Assembly (NCBI GenBank): GCA_947452995.1
Contig: CANGEV010000007.1
Coordinates: 65,143 to 111,681, forward strand
From: Chitinophagales bacterium
GTDB lineage: Bacteria > Bacteroidota > Bacteroidia > Chitinophagales > CAIODY01
Direction: 5' to 3'
DNA: 46,539 nucleotides
Within the stretch, counting starts at the first letter, position 1; each line of letters opens with the position of its first letter. The translations under genes were made by a program, and so were the position numbers. The notes beneath the pieces were generated by a model. The model did not search any database and was not told where the DNA came from. It saw only the letters and a list, made by a program, of their open reading frames with translations. Below are positions 27,028-35,539 of the stretch, piece after piece.

Positions 27028-27582
27028 ATGTCTCGTATAGGTAAAGCTCCAATCACTCTTCCAAAAGGCGTAACAGTTTCTGTTGCTCCTAATAATGAAG
27101 TGACCGTTAAAGGTCCTAAAGGGGAGTTGTCTCGTAAGATTGACAGCGATATTCAATTAATAGTATCTGGTGATACTCTTACAGTAGAACGTCCAACGAA
27201 TCAAAAACGCCACAAAGCCTTACATGGTTTATACCGTGCTTTGCTAGCGAATATGGTTACAGGTGTTGCTGAAGGTTATACTAAGAAATTGGAATTAGTA
27301 GGTGTGGGTTTCAAAGCTAGCAATACAGGTCAAAATCTTGATATCGCAGTTGGTTACTCTCACAACATTATCATCCAATTACCAAAAGAAATTAAGGTAG
27401 CTACAGCTACTGAAAAAGGATCTAACCCAATCGTAACTTTAGAAAGTCATGATAAAGAATTGTTAGGTGCTATTTCTGCAAAGATTCGTTCATTACGTAA
27501 ACCTGAACCATACAAAGGTAAAGGTATCAAATACGTTGGCGAAGTATTGCGTCGTAAAGCTGGTAAAACTGCAGGTAAATAA
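27028..27582 (+). CDS. rplF: 50S ribosomal protein L6
   Basis: A 184-residue L6 with two related alpha/beta domains. The family end is RKPEPYKGKGIKYVGEVLRRKAG, and the start MSRIGKAPITLPKGV is typical. It lies near the factor-binding site. A hairpin follows it in the spacer before rplR. Confidence 0.98.
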   Translation: MSRIGKAPITLPKGVTVSVAPNNEVTVKGPKGELSRKIDSDIQLIVSGDTLTVERPTNQKRHKALHGLYRALLANMVTGVAEGYTKKLELVGVGFKASNTGQNLDIAVGYSHNIIIQLPKEIKVATATEKGSNPIVTLESHDKELLGAISAKIRSLRKPEPYKGKGIKYVGEVLRRKAGKTAGK

Positions 27583-27590
27583 TACACAAT

Positions 27591-27611
27591 CGTTGCATCC
27601 GGGATGTAACG
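27591..27611 (+). promoter_or_regulatory. Intercistronic hairpin between rplF and rplR
   Basis: CGTTGCATC (27591-27599) pairs with GATGTAACG (27603-27611), nine pairs with one G-U, around the loop CGG. No U tract follows, so it is not a standard terminator. It ends 16 nt before the rplR ATG. Confidence 0.55.
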
Positions 27612-27627
27612 GCAAACAAAATAGAAA

Positions 27628-27978
27628 ATGGTTAATCATAACATCACTCGTAGAGAAAAAATTAAAACGCGTAGCCGTTTAACATTACATGGAACATCTG
27701 AGCGTCCGCGTTTATGTGTGTTCCGTAGTAATTCTGAAATTTATGTTCAGTTGATTAATGACGATACGCATGTAGTTATTGCTGCATCTTCTTCTCTAAA
27801 GAAAGGTTTTCCTAAAGTTACTAAGACTGAAAAGTCTAAATTAGTAGGTAAGGAAATAGCAGAAATCGCCAAAGCTGCAGGTATCACTAACGTAGTATTT
27901 GATCGTAATGGATTCCTTTATCATGGTCGTGTAAAAGCTGTTGCAGATGCAGCTCGTGAAGCAGGACTTAATTTCTAA
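27628..27978 (+). CDS. rplR: 50S ribosomal protein L18
   Basis: A 116-residue L18 that binds 5S rRNA with L5. Family segments are RLTLHGTSERPRLCVFRSN and the end VFDRNGFLYHGRVKAVADAA. A hairpin lies directly before it, the most structured spacer in this part of the operon. Confidence 0.97.
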   Translation: MVNHNITRREKIKTRSRLTLHGTSERPRLCVFRSNSEIYVQLINDDTHVVIAASSSLKKGFPKVTKTEKSKLVGKEIAEIAKAAGITNVVFDRNGFLYHGRVKAVADAAREAGLNF

Positions 27979-28000
27979 TTAAAAACATTGAAACAATCAT

Positions 28001-28516
28001 ATGTCTGAAAATGTACAACGCGTAAAAGCTAGCGAACTAGAACTAAAAGAAAAACTAGTTAACGTTGGTCGTGTTACTAAGGTAACTAAAGGTGGTCGTA
28101 CCTTCACTTTCTCTGCTTTAGTAGTAGTAGGTGATGGTAACGGAATCGTAGGACACGGCTTAGGTAAAGCGCGTGAAGTTTCTGAAGCTATTACAAAGGC
28201 TACTGAAGATGCTAAGAAAAACTTAGTTAAGGTGCCTATCATGAAAGGGACAGTTCCTCATGAGCAAATGGGTAAATTTGGCGCAGGTCGCGTTCGTATT
28301 GCCCCAGCTTCTCATGGTACTGGTGTAATCGCCGGTGGTGCTATGCGTGCGGTATTAGAAAGTGCTGGTGTTACTGACGTATTGGCAAAATCATTGGGTT
28401 CTTCTAATCCGCATAACGTTGTTAAAGCAACAATCAATGCATTAGAAAGCTTACGTGATCCAATGACAATTGGTCATCACCGTTCTATGAGTATGAAACG
28501 CGTTTTCAACGGTTAA
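28001..28516 (+). CDS. rpsE: 30S ribosomal protein S5
   Basis: A 171-residue S5 with the double-stranded RNA-binding-like domain ([20 protein letters not shown] and [11 protein letters not shown]) and the C-terminal S5 fold ([20 protein letters not shown]). It contributes to decoding accuracy. Its position between rplR and rpmD is conserved. Confidence 0.98.
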   Translation: MSENVQRVKASELELKEKLVNVGRVTKVTKGGRTFTFSALVVVGDGNGIVGHGLGKAREVSEAITKATEDAKKNLVKVPIMKGTVPHEQMGKFGAGRVRIAPASHGTGVIAGGAMRAVLESAGVTDVLAKSLGSSNPHNVVKATINALESLRDPMTIGHHRSMSMKRVFNG

Positions 28517-28542
28517 TCTAAAAAGATCAAAGGTATAACAAG

Positions 28543-28722
28543 ATGGCTAAGATTAAAATAACATACGTAAACAGTGCTATCGATCGTAAATACGATCAGA
28601 AAGCTACTATTAAGGCTTTAGGTTTGAATAAACTTAACTCATGTGTTGAACACGAAGCAACTCCCCAAATTTTGGGTATGGTTCGCAAAGTGAATCATTT
28701 GGTTAAAGTTGAAAATGCTTAA
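28543..28722 (+). CDS. rpmD: 50S ribosomal protein L30
   Basis: A short gene of 59 codons. The protein starts MAKIKITYVNSAIDRK and contains ATIKALGLNKLNS and QILGMVRKVNHLVKVE, the L30 pattern (Lys-Ala-Leu-Gly-Leu then GMV...V.HLV). It fits exactly between rpsE and rplO, where rpmD is expected. Confidence 0.96.
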   Translation: MAKIKITYVNSAIDRKYDQKATIKALGLNKLNSCVEHEATPQILGMVRKVNHLVKVENA

Positions 28723-28747
28723 TTGAAAAAAAACAAAAGATCTAATT

Positions 28748-29197
28748 ATGAATTTACATAATTTACGTCCTGCTAAAGGATCAGTAAAATCTGAGAAACG
28801 TATCGGTCGCGGTGAAGGATCAGGTCATGGTGGGACTGCTACGAAAGGTAACAAAGGTGCTCAATCACGTGCTGGTTACAAATCTAAGCGTGGTCATGAA
28901 GGTGGTCAAACACCCATTCAACGTCGTTTACCAAAACGTGGTTTCAAATCTTTGAACCGTGTTGAGTATATGGTTTTGAATTTGAGTGACCTTACACATT
29001 ACGCAACTAAATTTAGTACTGATACTGTTGATGTAGAATTATTACGTCAGCATCGTCTAATCTCCAAAGATGCTAAGTTGAAAATCTTGGCTAATGGGGC
29101 ATTGGCTTCAAAAGTTAATGTGAAAGCGCATGCTTTCAGTGAAAAGGCAAAAACTGCAGTTGAAGCTTTAGGTGGAACTGCTGAAATTCTGAAGTAA
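28748..29197 (+). CDS. rplO: 50S ribosomal protein L15
   Basis: A 149-residue L15 with the glycine-rich N-terminal tail GRGEGSGHGGTATKGNKGAQ and the core QTPIQRRLPKRGFKS. The C-terminal globular part VNVKAHAFSEKAKTAVEALGG is complete. It lies 17 nt before secY, the usual order. Confidence 0.98.
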   Translation: MNLHNLRPAKGSVKSEKRIGRGEGSGHGGTATKGNKGAQSRAGYKSKRGHEGGQTPIQRRLPKRGFKSLNRVEYMVLNLSDLTHYATKFSTDTVDVELLRQHRLISKDAKLKILANGALASKVNVKAHAFSEKAKTAVEALGGTAEILK

Positions 29198-29214
29198 TTT
29201 TTTATCTTTAGTTC

Positions 29215-30561
29215 ATGAAAAGATTCTTAAACACGATTCGTAATATCTGGGCAATTAAAGAATTGCGCGATAAAATAGCATTAACATTATTGTTAATTGC
29301 TATTTATCGTTTTGGTTCATACGTTGTATTACCAGGTATTAATCCTAATATGTTGACTAAATTAGGTGCAAACGCTGGCAGTGGTTTGTTAGGTTTGTTC
29401 AACACATTCGTAGGAGGTTCATTCTCTCGCGCTTCCATCTTTGCATTGGGTATCATGCCTTATATTTCTGCTTCAATTGCTTTGCAGTTGTTAGGAATGG
29501 CAGTACCTTATTTTCAGAGATTACAACGTGATGGTGAAAGTGGTCGTCGTAAATTGAATCAATATACACGTTTTGCTACCATTGTGATAACTGCATTACA
29601 ATCAATAGCTTATGTTACGTATCTTAACAATCAAGTTGAAGCAGGTGGTATCACTATCGCACCTGGATTATTTTGGTTCTCTACCATTGTAACACTTACT
29701 GCAGGTACCATGTTTGCTCTTTGGTTAGGTGAGCGTATCACAGATAAAGGGATAGGTAACGGTGTTTCTTTATTAATCATGGTAGGTATCATGGCTCGTT
29801 TCCCTCATGCAATATGGAGTGAATTGGATAGCAAAGTTCAACGTGCAGGAGGAGGAATGATCATGTTCTTGGTAGAAATGATTTTCCTAATTTTTGTTCT
29901 TTTCTTCATTATTTTATTAGTTCAAGGAACTCGTAAAATTCCTATTCAATACGCAAAACGTATTATTGGTAACAAACAATATGGTGGTGTTCGTCAGTAT
30001 TTGCCATTGAAAGTTAATGCTGCTGGTGTTATGCCAATCATCTTTGCTCAAGCAATTATGTTCGTACCTAGTTTGTTCTTACAAATGTTCCCTAACAATA
30101 GTTTTGTTCAATACATTTCGAATTATGAAGGTTTTGGATATAATTTTCTTTTCGCTTTGTTAGTAGTAACGTTCACATATTTTTACACTGCTTTGATAGT
30201 TAATCCAGTTCAAATGGCAGATGAAATGAAGCGTAATAACGGCTTTATTCCGGGGGTTAAGCCAGGTAAAAAGACTGCAGAATATATTGACAGTATTATT
30301 TCACGTATTACTTTACCAGGTTCTGTATTCTTAGCTTTAGTTGCTATCATGCCAGCTTTTGCTCGTGTAATAGGTATTAACTCTCAGTTTGCGAATTTCT
30401 TTGGAGGTACTTCTATATTAATTATGGTGGGAACAATTCTAGATACTTTGCAACAAGTTGAAAGTCATTTGTTAAGTCGTCATTATGATGGATTGATGAA
30501 GAATGGTCGTATCAAAGGTCGTCAAGTTGCTAATTCTGCAATTGCTGTACCACAAGGATAA
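29215..30561 (+). CDS. secY: Preprotein translocase subunit SecY
   Basis: A 448-residue integral membrane protein, the channel of the SecYEG translocon. Ten hydrophobic segments can be traced. Signatures include YRFGSYVVLPGINP in the first helix and plug area, GIMPYISASIALQLL, RITDKGIGNGVSLLIM and NNGFIPGVKPGKKTAEYI. It is cotranscribed with the ribosomal proteins as in most bacteria. No adk gene separates it from map. Confidence 0.98.
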   Translation: MKRFLNTIRNIWAIKELRDKIALTLLLIAIYRFGSYVVLPGINPNMLTKLGANAGSGLLGLFNTFVGGSFSRASIFALGIMPYISASIALQLLGMAVPYFQRLQRDGESGRRKLNQYTRFATIVITALQSIAYVTYLNNQVEAGGITIAPGLFWFSTIVTLTAGTMFALWLGERITDKGIGNGVSLLIMVGIMARFPHAIWSELDSKVQRAGGGMIMFLVEMIFLIFVLFFIILLVQGTRKIPIQYAKRIIGNKQYGGVRQYLPLKVNAAGVMPIIFAQAIMFVPSLFLQMFPNNSFVQYISNYEGFGYNFLFALLVVTFTYFYTALIVNPVQMADEMKRNNGFIPGVKPGKKTAEYIDSIISRITLPGSVFLALVAIMPAFARVIGINSQFANFFGGTSILIMVGTILDTLQQVESHLLSRHYDGLMKNGRIKGRQVANSAIAVPQG

Positions 30562-30572
30562 TTACGTTAGAA

Positions 30573-31394
30573 ATGAGTGAAGTAACGTATAAGACAGTAG
30601 AGGAGATTGAATTAATAAAAAAAAGTTCTTTGTTAGTCAGTGCTGCTTTAGCTGAAGTAGCTAAAGTAATAGCTCCAGGTGTAACAACGTTGTATTTAGA
30701 CAAAGTTGCTGACGAGTATATTACAAAAAATGGTGGATATCCTATTTTTAAAGGATATCAAGTATACGATCAATCGTACCCATTTGCTACTTGTATTAGT
30801 GTAAATGAAGCTGTTGTACATGGGTTGCCAAATGATTATGTGATACAGGACGGAGATATAATATCTGTTGATATCGGAGTTAAGATGAATGACTTTATTG
30901 GTGATTCTGCTTATACCTTTGCGGTCGGAAATGTGAAACAGGATATTCTTGATTTATTAAGTGTTACAAAGCAAAGTCTTTACCTCGGTATTGCACAAGC
31001 TAAAGTTAACAATAGAGTAGGAGATATTGGCTTTGCAGTTCAAAGTCATTGTGAAGGAAATGGTTATAGTGTTGTAACAGAGTTAGTTGGTCATGGTGTG
31101 GGTAGAGAGTTACACGAAGATCCTCAAATACCTAATTATGGTAGAAGAGGAGCAGGGAAGAAATTACAAGAGGGATTGGTTATAGCAATAGAGCCGATGA
31201 TTAATTTAGGGAAGAAAGAATTAGGAGTGGCGGAAGATGGTTGGACATATATTACGAAGGACGGGAAGGCGTCAGCGCATTATGAACATACTATTGCCTT
31301 AACAAAGTCTGGTCCGATAATACTAAGTGACTTTAGTATAGTAGAACAGGCGGAGTTATCCAATAAAAATTTAAATACAAGTTATTTTGCATAA
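30573..31394 (+). CDS. map: Methionine aminopeptidase, type I
   Basis: A 273-residue enzyme that removes the initiator methionine from nascent proteins. The five metal ligands are D100, D111, H174, E207 and E238, in the segments [28 protein letters not shown] and YEHTIAL. It has no N-terminal zinc-finger extension. Its TAA stop overlaps the infA ATG by one base (TAATG), which suggests coupled translation. Confidence 0.97.
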   Translation: MSEVTYKTVEEIELIKKSSLLVSAALAEVAKVIAPGVTTLYLDKVADEYITKNGGYPIFKGYQVYDQSYPFATCISVNEAVVHGLPNDYVIQDGDIISVDIGVKMNDFIGDSAYTFAVGNVKQDILDLLSVTKQSLYLGIAQAKVNNRVGDIGFAVQSHCEGNGYSVVTELVGHGVGRELHEDPQIPNYGRRGAGKKLQEGLVIAIEPMINLGKKELGVAEDGWTYITKDGKASAHYEHTIALTKSGPIILSDFSIVEQAELSNKNLNTSYFA

Positions 31395-31612
31395 TGGCAA
31401 AACAAGATGTAATAACACAAGACGGTACAATCGAAGAAGCGAATAGCAATGCGATGTTCAAAGTGAAGTTGGAAAATGGTCATTCCATTTTAGCAACGAT
31501 CTCTGGCAAAATGCGCATGCACTATATTCGTATTCTTCCAGGGGATAGAGTTCAGGTGGAAATGAGCCCGTACGATTTAACAAGAGGACGTATCATTTTC
31601 CGTTATAAATAA
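31394..31612 (+). CDS. infA: Translation initiation factor IF-1
   Basis: A 72-residue OB-fold protein with [37 protein letters not shown] and [18 protein letters not shown], all standard. It binds the A site of the 30S subunit during initiation. It overlaps the map stop by one base. Confidence 0.98.
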   Translation: MAKQDVITQDGTIEEANSNAMFKVKLENGHSILATISGKMRMHYIRILPGDRVQVEMSPYDLTRGRIIFRYK

Positions 31613-31645
31613 ACTAACAATTAAAGAAGCATAAATTACTCAATC

Positions 31646-31762
31646 ATGAGAGTTAGAGCATCCATCAAAAAAAGAAGTGAAGACTGCAAAATTGTCCGCA
31701 GAAAGGGCAAATTGTTCATCATTAACAAGAAGAATCCTCGTTTCAAACAACGTCAGGGATAA
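31646..31762 (+). CDS. rpmJ: 50S ribosomal protein L36, one-cysteine type
   Basis: A 38-codon gene. The protein begins [19 protein letters not shown] and ends [13 protein letters not shown]. Only C14 is present, so the CxxC-C-H zinc ribbon is absent. This is the C-minus form seen in Bacteroidota. It lies between infA and rpsM as expected. Confidence 0.96.
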   Translation: MRVRASIKKRSEDCKIVRRKGKLFIINKKNPRFKQRQG

Positions 31763-31798
31763 TCGATTTTAAATTTCTACAAACTAACATAACAAAAC

Positions 31799-32179
31799 AT
31801 GGCCCGTATTTCAGGTGTAGACTTACCTAAAAACAAAATCGGCGAAGTAGGATTATCCTATTTGTTCGGTGTTGGTCGCAGCGGTGGCCGCAAAATTCTT
31901 TTGCAAGCCGGCATCGACCCATCTAAAAAGGTAAAAGATTGGAATGATGACGAATTGAATAAAATTCGTACGATTATCAACAACGATTGGAAAGTGGAAG
32001 GCGCTCTACGTAGCGAAATCCAGTTGAACATTAAGCGTTTGATGGACATTGGTTGCTACCGTGGTATCCGTCATCGTAAAGGTTTGCCTTTGCGCGGACA
32101 ACGTACTCGTACTAACTCACGTACTCGTAAGGGTAAACGTAAGACAGTTGCGGGTAAGAAAAAGGCACCTACAAAATAA
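31799..32179 (+). CDS. rpsM: 30S ribosomal protein S13
   Basis: A 126-residue S13 with the start [19 protein letters not shown] and the arginine-rich signature [20 protein letters not shown]. It forms bridges to the 50S subunit and contacts P-site tRNA. It is followed by an unusually long spacer of 93 nt before rpsK. Confidence 0.98.
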   Translation: MARISGVDLPKNKIGEVGLSYLFGVGRSGGRKILLQAGIDPSKKVKDWNDDELNKIRTIINNDWKVEGALRSEIQLNIKRLMDIGCYRGIRHRKGLPLRGQRTRTNSRTRKGKRKTVAGKKKAPTK

Positions 32180-32193
32180 AATTAGTTCAGGTC

Positions 32194-32211
32194 AAAATAA
32201 TGTATTATTTT
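32194..32211. repeat. Perfect inverted repeat in the rpsM-rpsK spacer
   Basis: AAAATAAT and ATTATTTT are perfect inverted copies separated by GT. It lies within the longest gene spacer of the superoperon. It could form a weak AU hairpin or a protein-binding site. Confidence 0.45.
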
Positions 32212-32272
32212 CGCGCGGCTTAAGGTTGCTCGGGATACATTTAAACCGTGCTTAAAATTAAATTAAAAGACA

Positions 32273-32680
32273 ATGGCAAAAACCTCATCTGCAGGCGCAG
32301 GGAAGAAAGTTACCAAAAAGAAAACAGTTAAAACTGATGCTGAAGGTGTTGCACACATTCAAGCTTCATTCAATAACTTGATTGTATCCATGACAAACAA
32401 AACTGGACAGGTGATCTCTTGGTCATCAGCTGGTAAAATGGGTTTCCGTGGATCAAAGAAAAACACACCTTACGCAGCACAAATGGCTGCCTCTGACGCT
32501 GCTAAGGTAGCGCATGATGCAGGAATGCGTAAATGTGAAGTGTTTGTAAAGGGACCAGGATCAGGACGTGAGTCTGCGATTCGTGCCATTTCTCAAACAG
32601 GGATTGAAGTTACGATTATTCGTGACGTGACTCCTATGCCTCACAACGGATGCCGTCCTCCGAAAGCAAGACGCGTATAA
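32273..32680 (+). CDS. rpsK: 30S ribosomal protein S11
   Basis: A 135-residue S11 with a short lysine-rich N-terminal extension (about 1-25). The core is [19 protein letters not shown] and the end is [16 protein letters not shown]. It lies on the platform near the mRNA exit. It is followed by rpsD. Confidence 0.98.
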   Translation: MAKTSSAGAGKKVTKKKTVKTDAEGVAHIQASFNNLIVSMTNKTGQVISWSSAGKMGFRGSKKNTPYAAQMAASDAAKVAHDAGMRKCEVFVKGPGSGRESAIRAISQTGIEVTIIRDVTPMPHNGCRPPKARRV

Positions 32681-32711
32681 TTTTTATTAATTTAAACCAA
32701 CCCTATAAAAA

Positions 32712-33317
32712 ATGGCTAGATACACAGGACCAGCTTCCAAAATTGCACGTAATTTTGGTGAACCTATTTTCGGTGCCGATAAAGCCTTCGACCGCAAGAA
32801 TTATCCGAGCGGTATGCATGGTATGGCACGTAAGAAAAAGCAGCAGTCTGACTATGCTTTGCAATTGAAAGAAAAACAAAAAGCCAAATATACTTATGGC
32901 ATTTTGGAGCGTCAATTCCGCAAAATATTTGTCGAAGCTGCGCGTAAACATGGAGTAACAGGTGAAAACTTGTTGAAATTGTTAGAATCACGTTTAGATA
33001 ACACAGTTTTCCGTTTAGGTATTGCACCTACACGTCGTGCTGCACGTCAATTGGTTAGTCATAACCACATTGAAGTTAACGGTGTTAATACGAATTCACC
33101 TTCTTTTACTCTACGTAAAGGAGATGTAGTAACTGTTACGTTGAAAGCTCGTGAAATGGAGGTTATTCAAACCGCCTTGCGTAATAAAGGAAAGAATTTT
33201 CCTTGGTTGCAATGGAATGAAGATAAAATGGAAGGTACTTTCATCGCAATGCCTGAAAGAGATCAGATTCCTGAGAATATCAAGGAACAACTTATCGTTG
33301 AACTTTACTCTAAGTAA
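32712..33317 (+). CDS. rpsD: 30S ribosomal protein S4
   Basis: A 201-residue S4, a primary binder that starts 30S assembly. The S4 RNA-binding domain (about 93-155) includes [20 protein letters not shown] and SHNHIEVNG. The N-terminal region has no zinc-type cysteines. In E. coli S4 represses this block; a control site cannot be identified for certain, but two structured spacers flank the gene (32180-32272 and 33318-33394). Confidence 0.98.
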   Translation: MARYTGPASKIARNFGEPIFGADKAFDRKNYPSGMHGMARKKKQQSDYALQLKEKQKAKYTYGILERQFRKIFVEAARKHGVTGENLLKLLESRLDNTVFRLGIAPTRRAARQLVSHNHIEVNGVNTNSPSFTLRKGDVVTVTLKAREMEVIQTALRNKGKNFPWLQWNEDKMEGTFIAMPERDQIPENIKEQLIVELYSK

Positions 33318-33332
33318 TCCATTGATTAATTA

Positions 33333-33358
33333 ATTTGCCTCGGACAGTCCGAACAAAT
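33333..33358 (+). promoter_or_regulatory. Hairpin between rpsD and rpoA
   Basis: ATTTG (33333-33337) pairs with CAAAT (33354-33358). Above an internal loop, CGGA (33341-33344) pairs with TCCG (33348-33351) around CAG. No U tract follows. It lies 37 nt before the rpoA ATG and may be a regulatory or processing element. Confidence 0.5.
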
Positions 33359-33394
33359 CTTAATCATTTTCCTTCACTTTCAATTAAATATAAA

Positions 33395-34387
33395 ATGGCT
33401 TTATTAAATTTCGTAAAACCAGATAAAATTATCCTAAACAAGGCAAACGACTTCGAAGGTACTTTCGAATTCCGTCCACTAGAGCCTGGTTTCGGAGTAA
33501 CAATAGGTAATGCTTTACGTCGCGTATTGTTATCTTCATTAGAAGGATATGCAATTACCAACATTAAAATTAGTGGTGTTGAGCATGAATTCTCTACGAT
33601 TAAAGGTGTAATGGAAGACGTTACTGAAATCGTTTTGAATTTGAAGCAAGTGCGTTTGAAAAAGGTAATTGATACAGACTTAAGTTCTGAAAAAATTATT
33701 TTAAGCATCAAAGGTAAAGAAGAATTACGTGCTGAAGCAATTGGTAAGCATACCACTAGTTTCATGGTAATGAATCCAGACTTGTTGTTGTGCCGCATGG
33801 ATCCTGCAACTAATTTGAATATCGAATTAACGATTGAAAATGGTCGTGGTTATGTTCCTGCAGAAGATAATAAAAACAAAGAAGGTGCTTTAGGTACTAT
33901 CGCGATTGATTCAATTCATACTCCAATCAAAAATGTAAAATACGCTATTGAAAATACGCGTGTTGAACAAAAGACTGATTATGAAAAATTGATTTTAGAT
34001 GTAACTACAGATGGCACTATTCATCCTGAAGAAGCTGTTAAAGATGCTGCTAAAATTTTGATTCAACATTTAATGTTGATCAGTGACGAAAAAATCACAT
34101 TTGATGATTTCAGTGAGTCTGCTCACGAAGTAGTTGATGATCATGTATTGCACATGAGAAAACTATTGAAAACTCCACTTGAAGATTTAGATTTAAGTGT
34201 TCGTGCTTATAATTGCTTAAAAACTGCAAAGATTAATAACTTAAGTGAGTTGGTTAAGTTTGATCTTAATGATTTGTTGAAATTCCGTAATTTCGGTAAG
34301 AAGTCATTGACTGAAATCGAAGCGATGGTACACGAAAAAGGTTTACACTTCGGTATGGACCTCAGCAAATACAAATTAGAAGATTAA
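33395..34387 (+). CDS. rpoA: RNA polymerase alpha subunit
   Basis: A 330-residue alpha subunit. The N-terminal domain for assembly contains [20 protein letters not shown], and the C-terminal domain for UP-element and activator contact contains [20 protein letters not shown]. The frame runs back to a TTG at 33335, but that would cover the hairpin. The ATG at 33395 ([12 protein letters not shown]) matches the family start and was chosen. Confidence 0.98.
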   Translation: MALLNFVKPDKIILNKANDFEGTFEFRPLEPGFGVTIGNALRRVLLSSLEGYAITNIKISGVEHEFSTIKGVMEDVTEIVLNLKQVRLKKVIDTDLSSEKIILSIKGKEELRAEAIGKHTTSFMVMNPDLLLCRMDPATNLNIELTIENGRGYVPAEDNKNKEGALGTIAIDSIHTPIKNVKYAIENTRVEQKTDYEKLILDVTTDGTIHPEEAVKDAAKILIQHLMLISDEKITFDDFSESAHEVVDDHVLHMRKLLKTPLEDLDLSVRAYNCLKTAKINNLSELVKFDLNDLLKFRNFGKKSLTEIEAMVHEKGLHFGMDLSKYKLED

Positions 34388-34424
34388 TTACTTACCTAAA
34401 AAAAAGACTAGCGTCAAATAAATC

Positions 34425-34931
34425 ATGAGACACGGAAGAAAAGTAAACCAGTTAAGTCGTACAAAAGCACATCGCGATGCTCTTTTGGCCAATATGACCA
34501 TTTCGCTTATCAAACACAAGCGTATGATCACTACGGTAGCTAAAGCTAAAGCTTTACGCCGTTATGTTGAGCCTTTATTAACACGTGCTAAGGAAGATAA
34601 CACACACAATCGTCGTATTGTATTCTCTTATTTGCAAGATAAACATGCAATCACTGAATTGTTTGGTGGTGTAGCTGAAAAAATTGCAAGTCGTCCTGGA
34701 GGATATACTCGTATCATTAAAGTCGGTTTCCGTCCTGGTGACAGTGCTGATATGGCGATGATTGAGTTGGTTGACTTCAACACAACTTATCAAAGTAAGG
34801 CTCAGCAAAAATCAGGTGCTACAGCAGCTCCTGCTAAGAAGACACGTCGTGCTGGCGGTGCTCGTAAAAAGGCAACTAAAGACGAAGGCGAAGCTCCTGC
34901 GAGCGAAGCTACAGATACTTCAGCTGAATAA
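34425..34931 (+). CDS. rplQ: 50S ribosomal protein L17 with C-terminal extension
   Basis: A 168-residue protein. Residues about 1-120 are the L17 core ([20 protein letters not shown] and [16 protein letters not shown]). About 45 extra residues form an alanine/lysine/glutamate-rich tail that changes from basic to acidic. Such tails are common in Bacteroidota L17. It is the last gene of the superoperon and is followed by a strong terminator. Confidence 0.98.
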   Translation: MRHGRKVNQLSRTKAHRDALLANMTISLIKHKRMITTVAKAKALRRYVEPLLTRAKEDNTHNRRIVFSYLQDKHAITELFGGVAEKIASRPGGYTRIIKVGFRPGDSADMAMIELVDFNTTYQSKAQQKSGATAAPAKKTRRAGGARKKATKDEGEAPASEATDTSAE

Positions 34932-34947
34932 TTATTCAGTAAAATAT

Positions 34948-34975
34948 AAAAGCCCATTCGAAAGAATGGGCTTTT
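34948..34975. terminator. Terminator of the ribosomal operon, bidirectional
   Basis: AAAAGCCCATTC pairs perfectly with GAATGGGCTTTT around a GAAA tetraloop, with a T run on the right and an A run on the left. It should end the rplQ transcript and also the convergent thioesterase transcript. Confidence 0.9.
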
Positions 34976-35022
34976 TTGTTGGGGGAATTAACTGAAATAA
35001 ATTGTGAAGATCGTGTGTGTGG

Positions 35023-35538
35023 TTATCCTTGTGAAAATAGCTTTTTTAAGGCCTCTGCTTCATGTGCCTTGATTTTGCCTGCCAATACTAGACGCACTTC
35101 TCTTCTGCGCTCAGCGCCCTCAAAAAGAGCCTTTTCTTCATCTGTTTCTGGTGTTATCGAAGGAACGTCTAATGGCACTCCGTTTTCATCCAATGCAACA
35201 AAGGTATAGAAGGCTTCATTCGAAGTTACCTTTCTACCATGCCGTAGTGTTTGAGCATAAACCACCATATGTACCTCAATTGAGGTTTTGAATGCTCGGG
35301 TGACTTTTGCTTCAATGGTAATTACGGAGCCTAATTTAATAGGATGTTTGAAAGAAACATTATCCACGGAAGCTGTAACAACCGAAGAATTGGCATGTTT
35401 AGATGCTGCCAATGCAGAGGCGATATCCATCCAATACAATAAACGGCCTCCCATTAAGTTTCCGAGTAGGTTGATATCATTTGGCAGTACCAACTCTGTC
35501 ATTATCGTGAGTGAATCACTTGGCTTTTTTGATTCCAT
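35023..35538 (-). CDS. Acyl-CoA thioesterase, hotdog fold
   Basis: A 171-residue YciA/BACH-type thioesterase that hydrolyses acyl-CoA to free acid and CoA. The hotdog helix segment NLLGNLMGGRLLYWMDIASALAA carries the expected aspartate, and ASVDNVSFKHPIKLGSVITI follows. The gene begins 1 nt after pyk ends and is the last gene of the minus-strand cluster starting at lysE. Chain-length preference cannot be predicted. Confidence 0.88.
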   Translation of the reverse strand: MESKKPSDSLTIMTELVLPNDINLLGNLMGGRLLYWMDIASALAASKHANSSVVTASVDNVSFKHPIKLGSVITIEAKVTRAFKTSIEVHMVVYAQTLRHGRKVTSNEAFYTFVALDENGVPLDVPSITPETDEEKALFEGAERRREVRLVLAGKIKAHEAEALKKLFSQG

Positions 35539-35539
35539 T

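Noticed and set aside
32180-32272. Internal promoter before rpsK
   Set aside because: TATTTTCG and TACATTTA are near-matches to the -7 box, but no TTG lies at the needed distance.
33335-33394. Twenty-codon extension of rpoA
   Set aside because: It begins with TTG, would translate through the hairpin at 33333-33358, and does not match the alpha-subunit N terminus.
20100-34931. Pseudogenes or frameshifts in the ribosomal operon
   Set aside because: All 29 genes are intact and of normal length, and the two short ones (rpmD, rpmJ) were found in the expected places.
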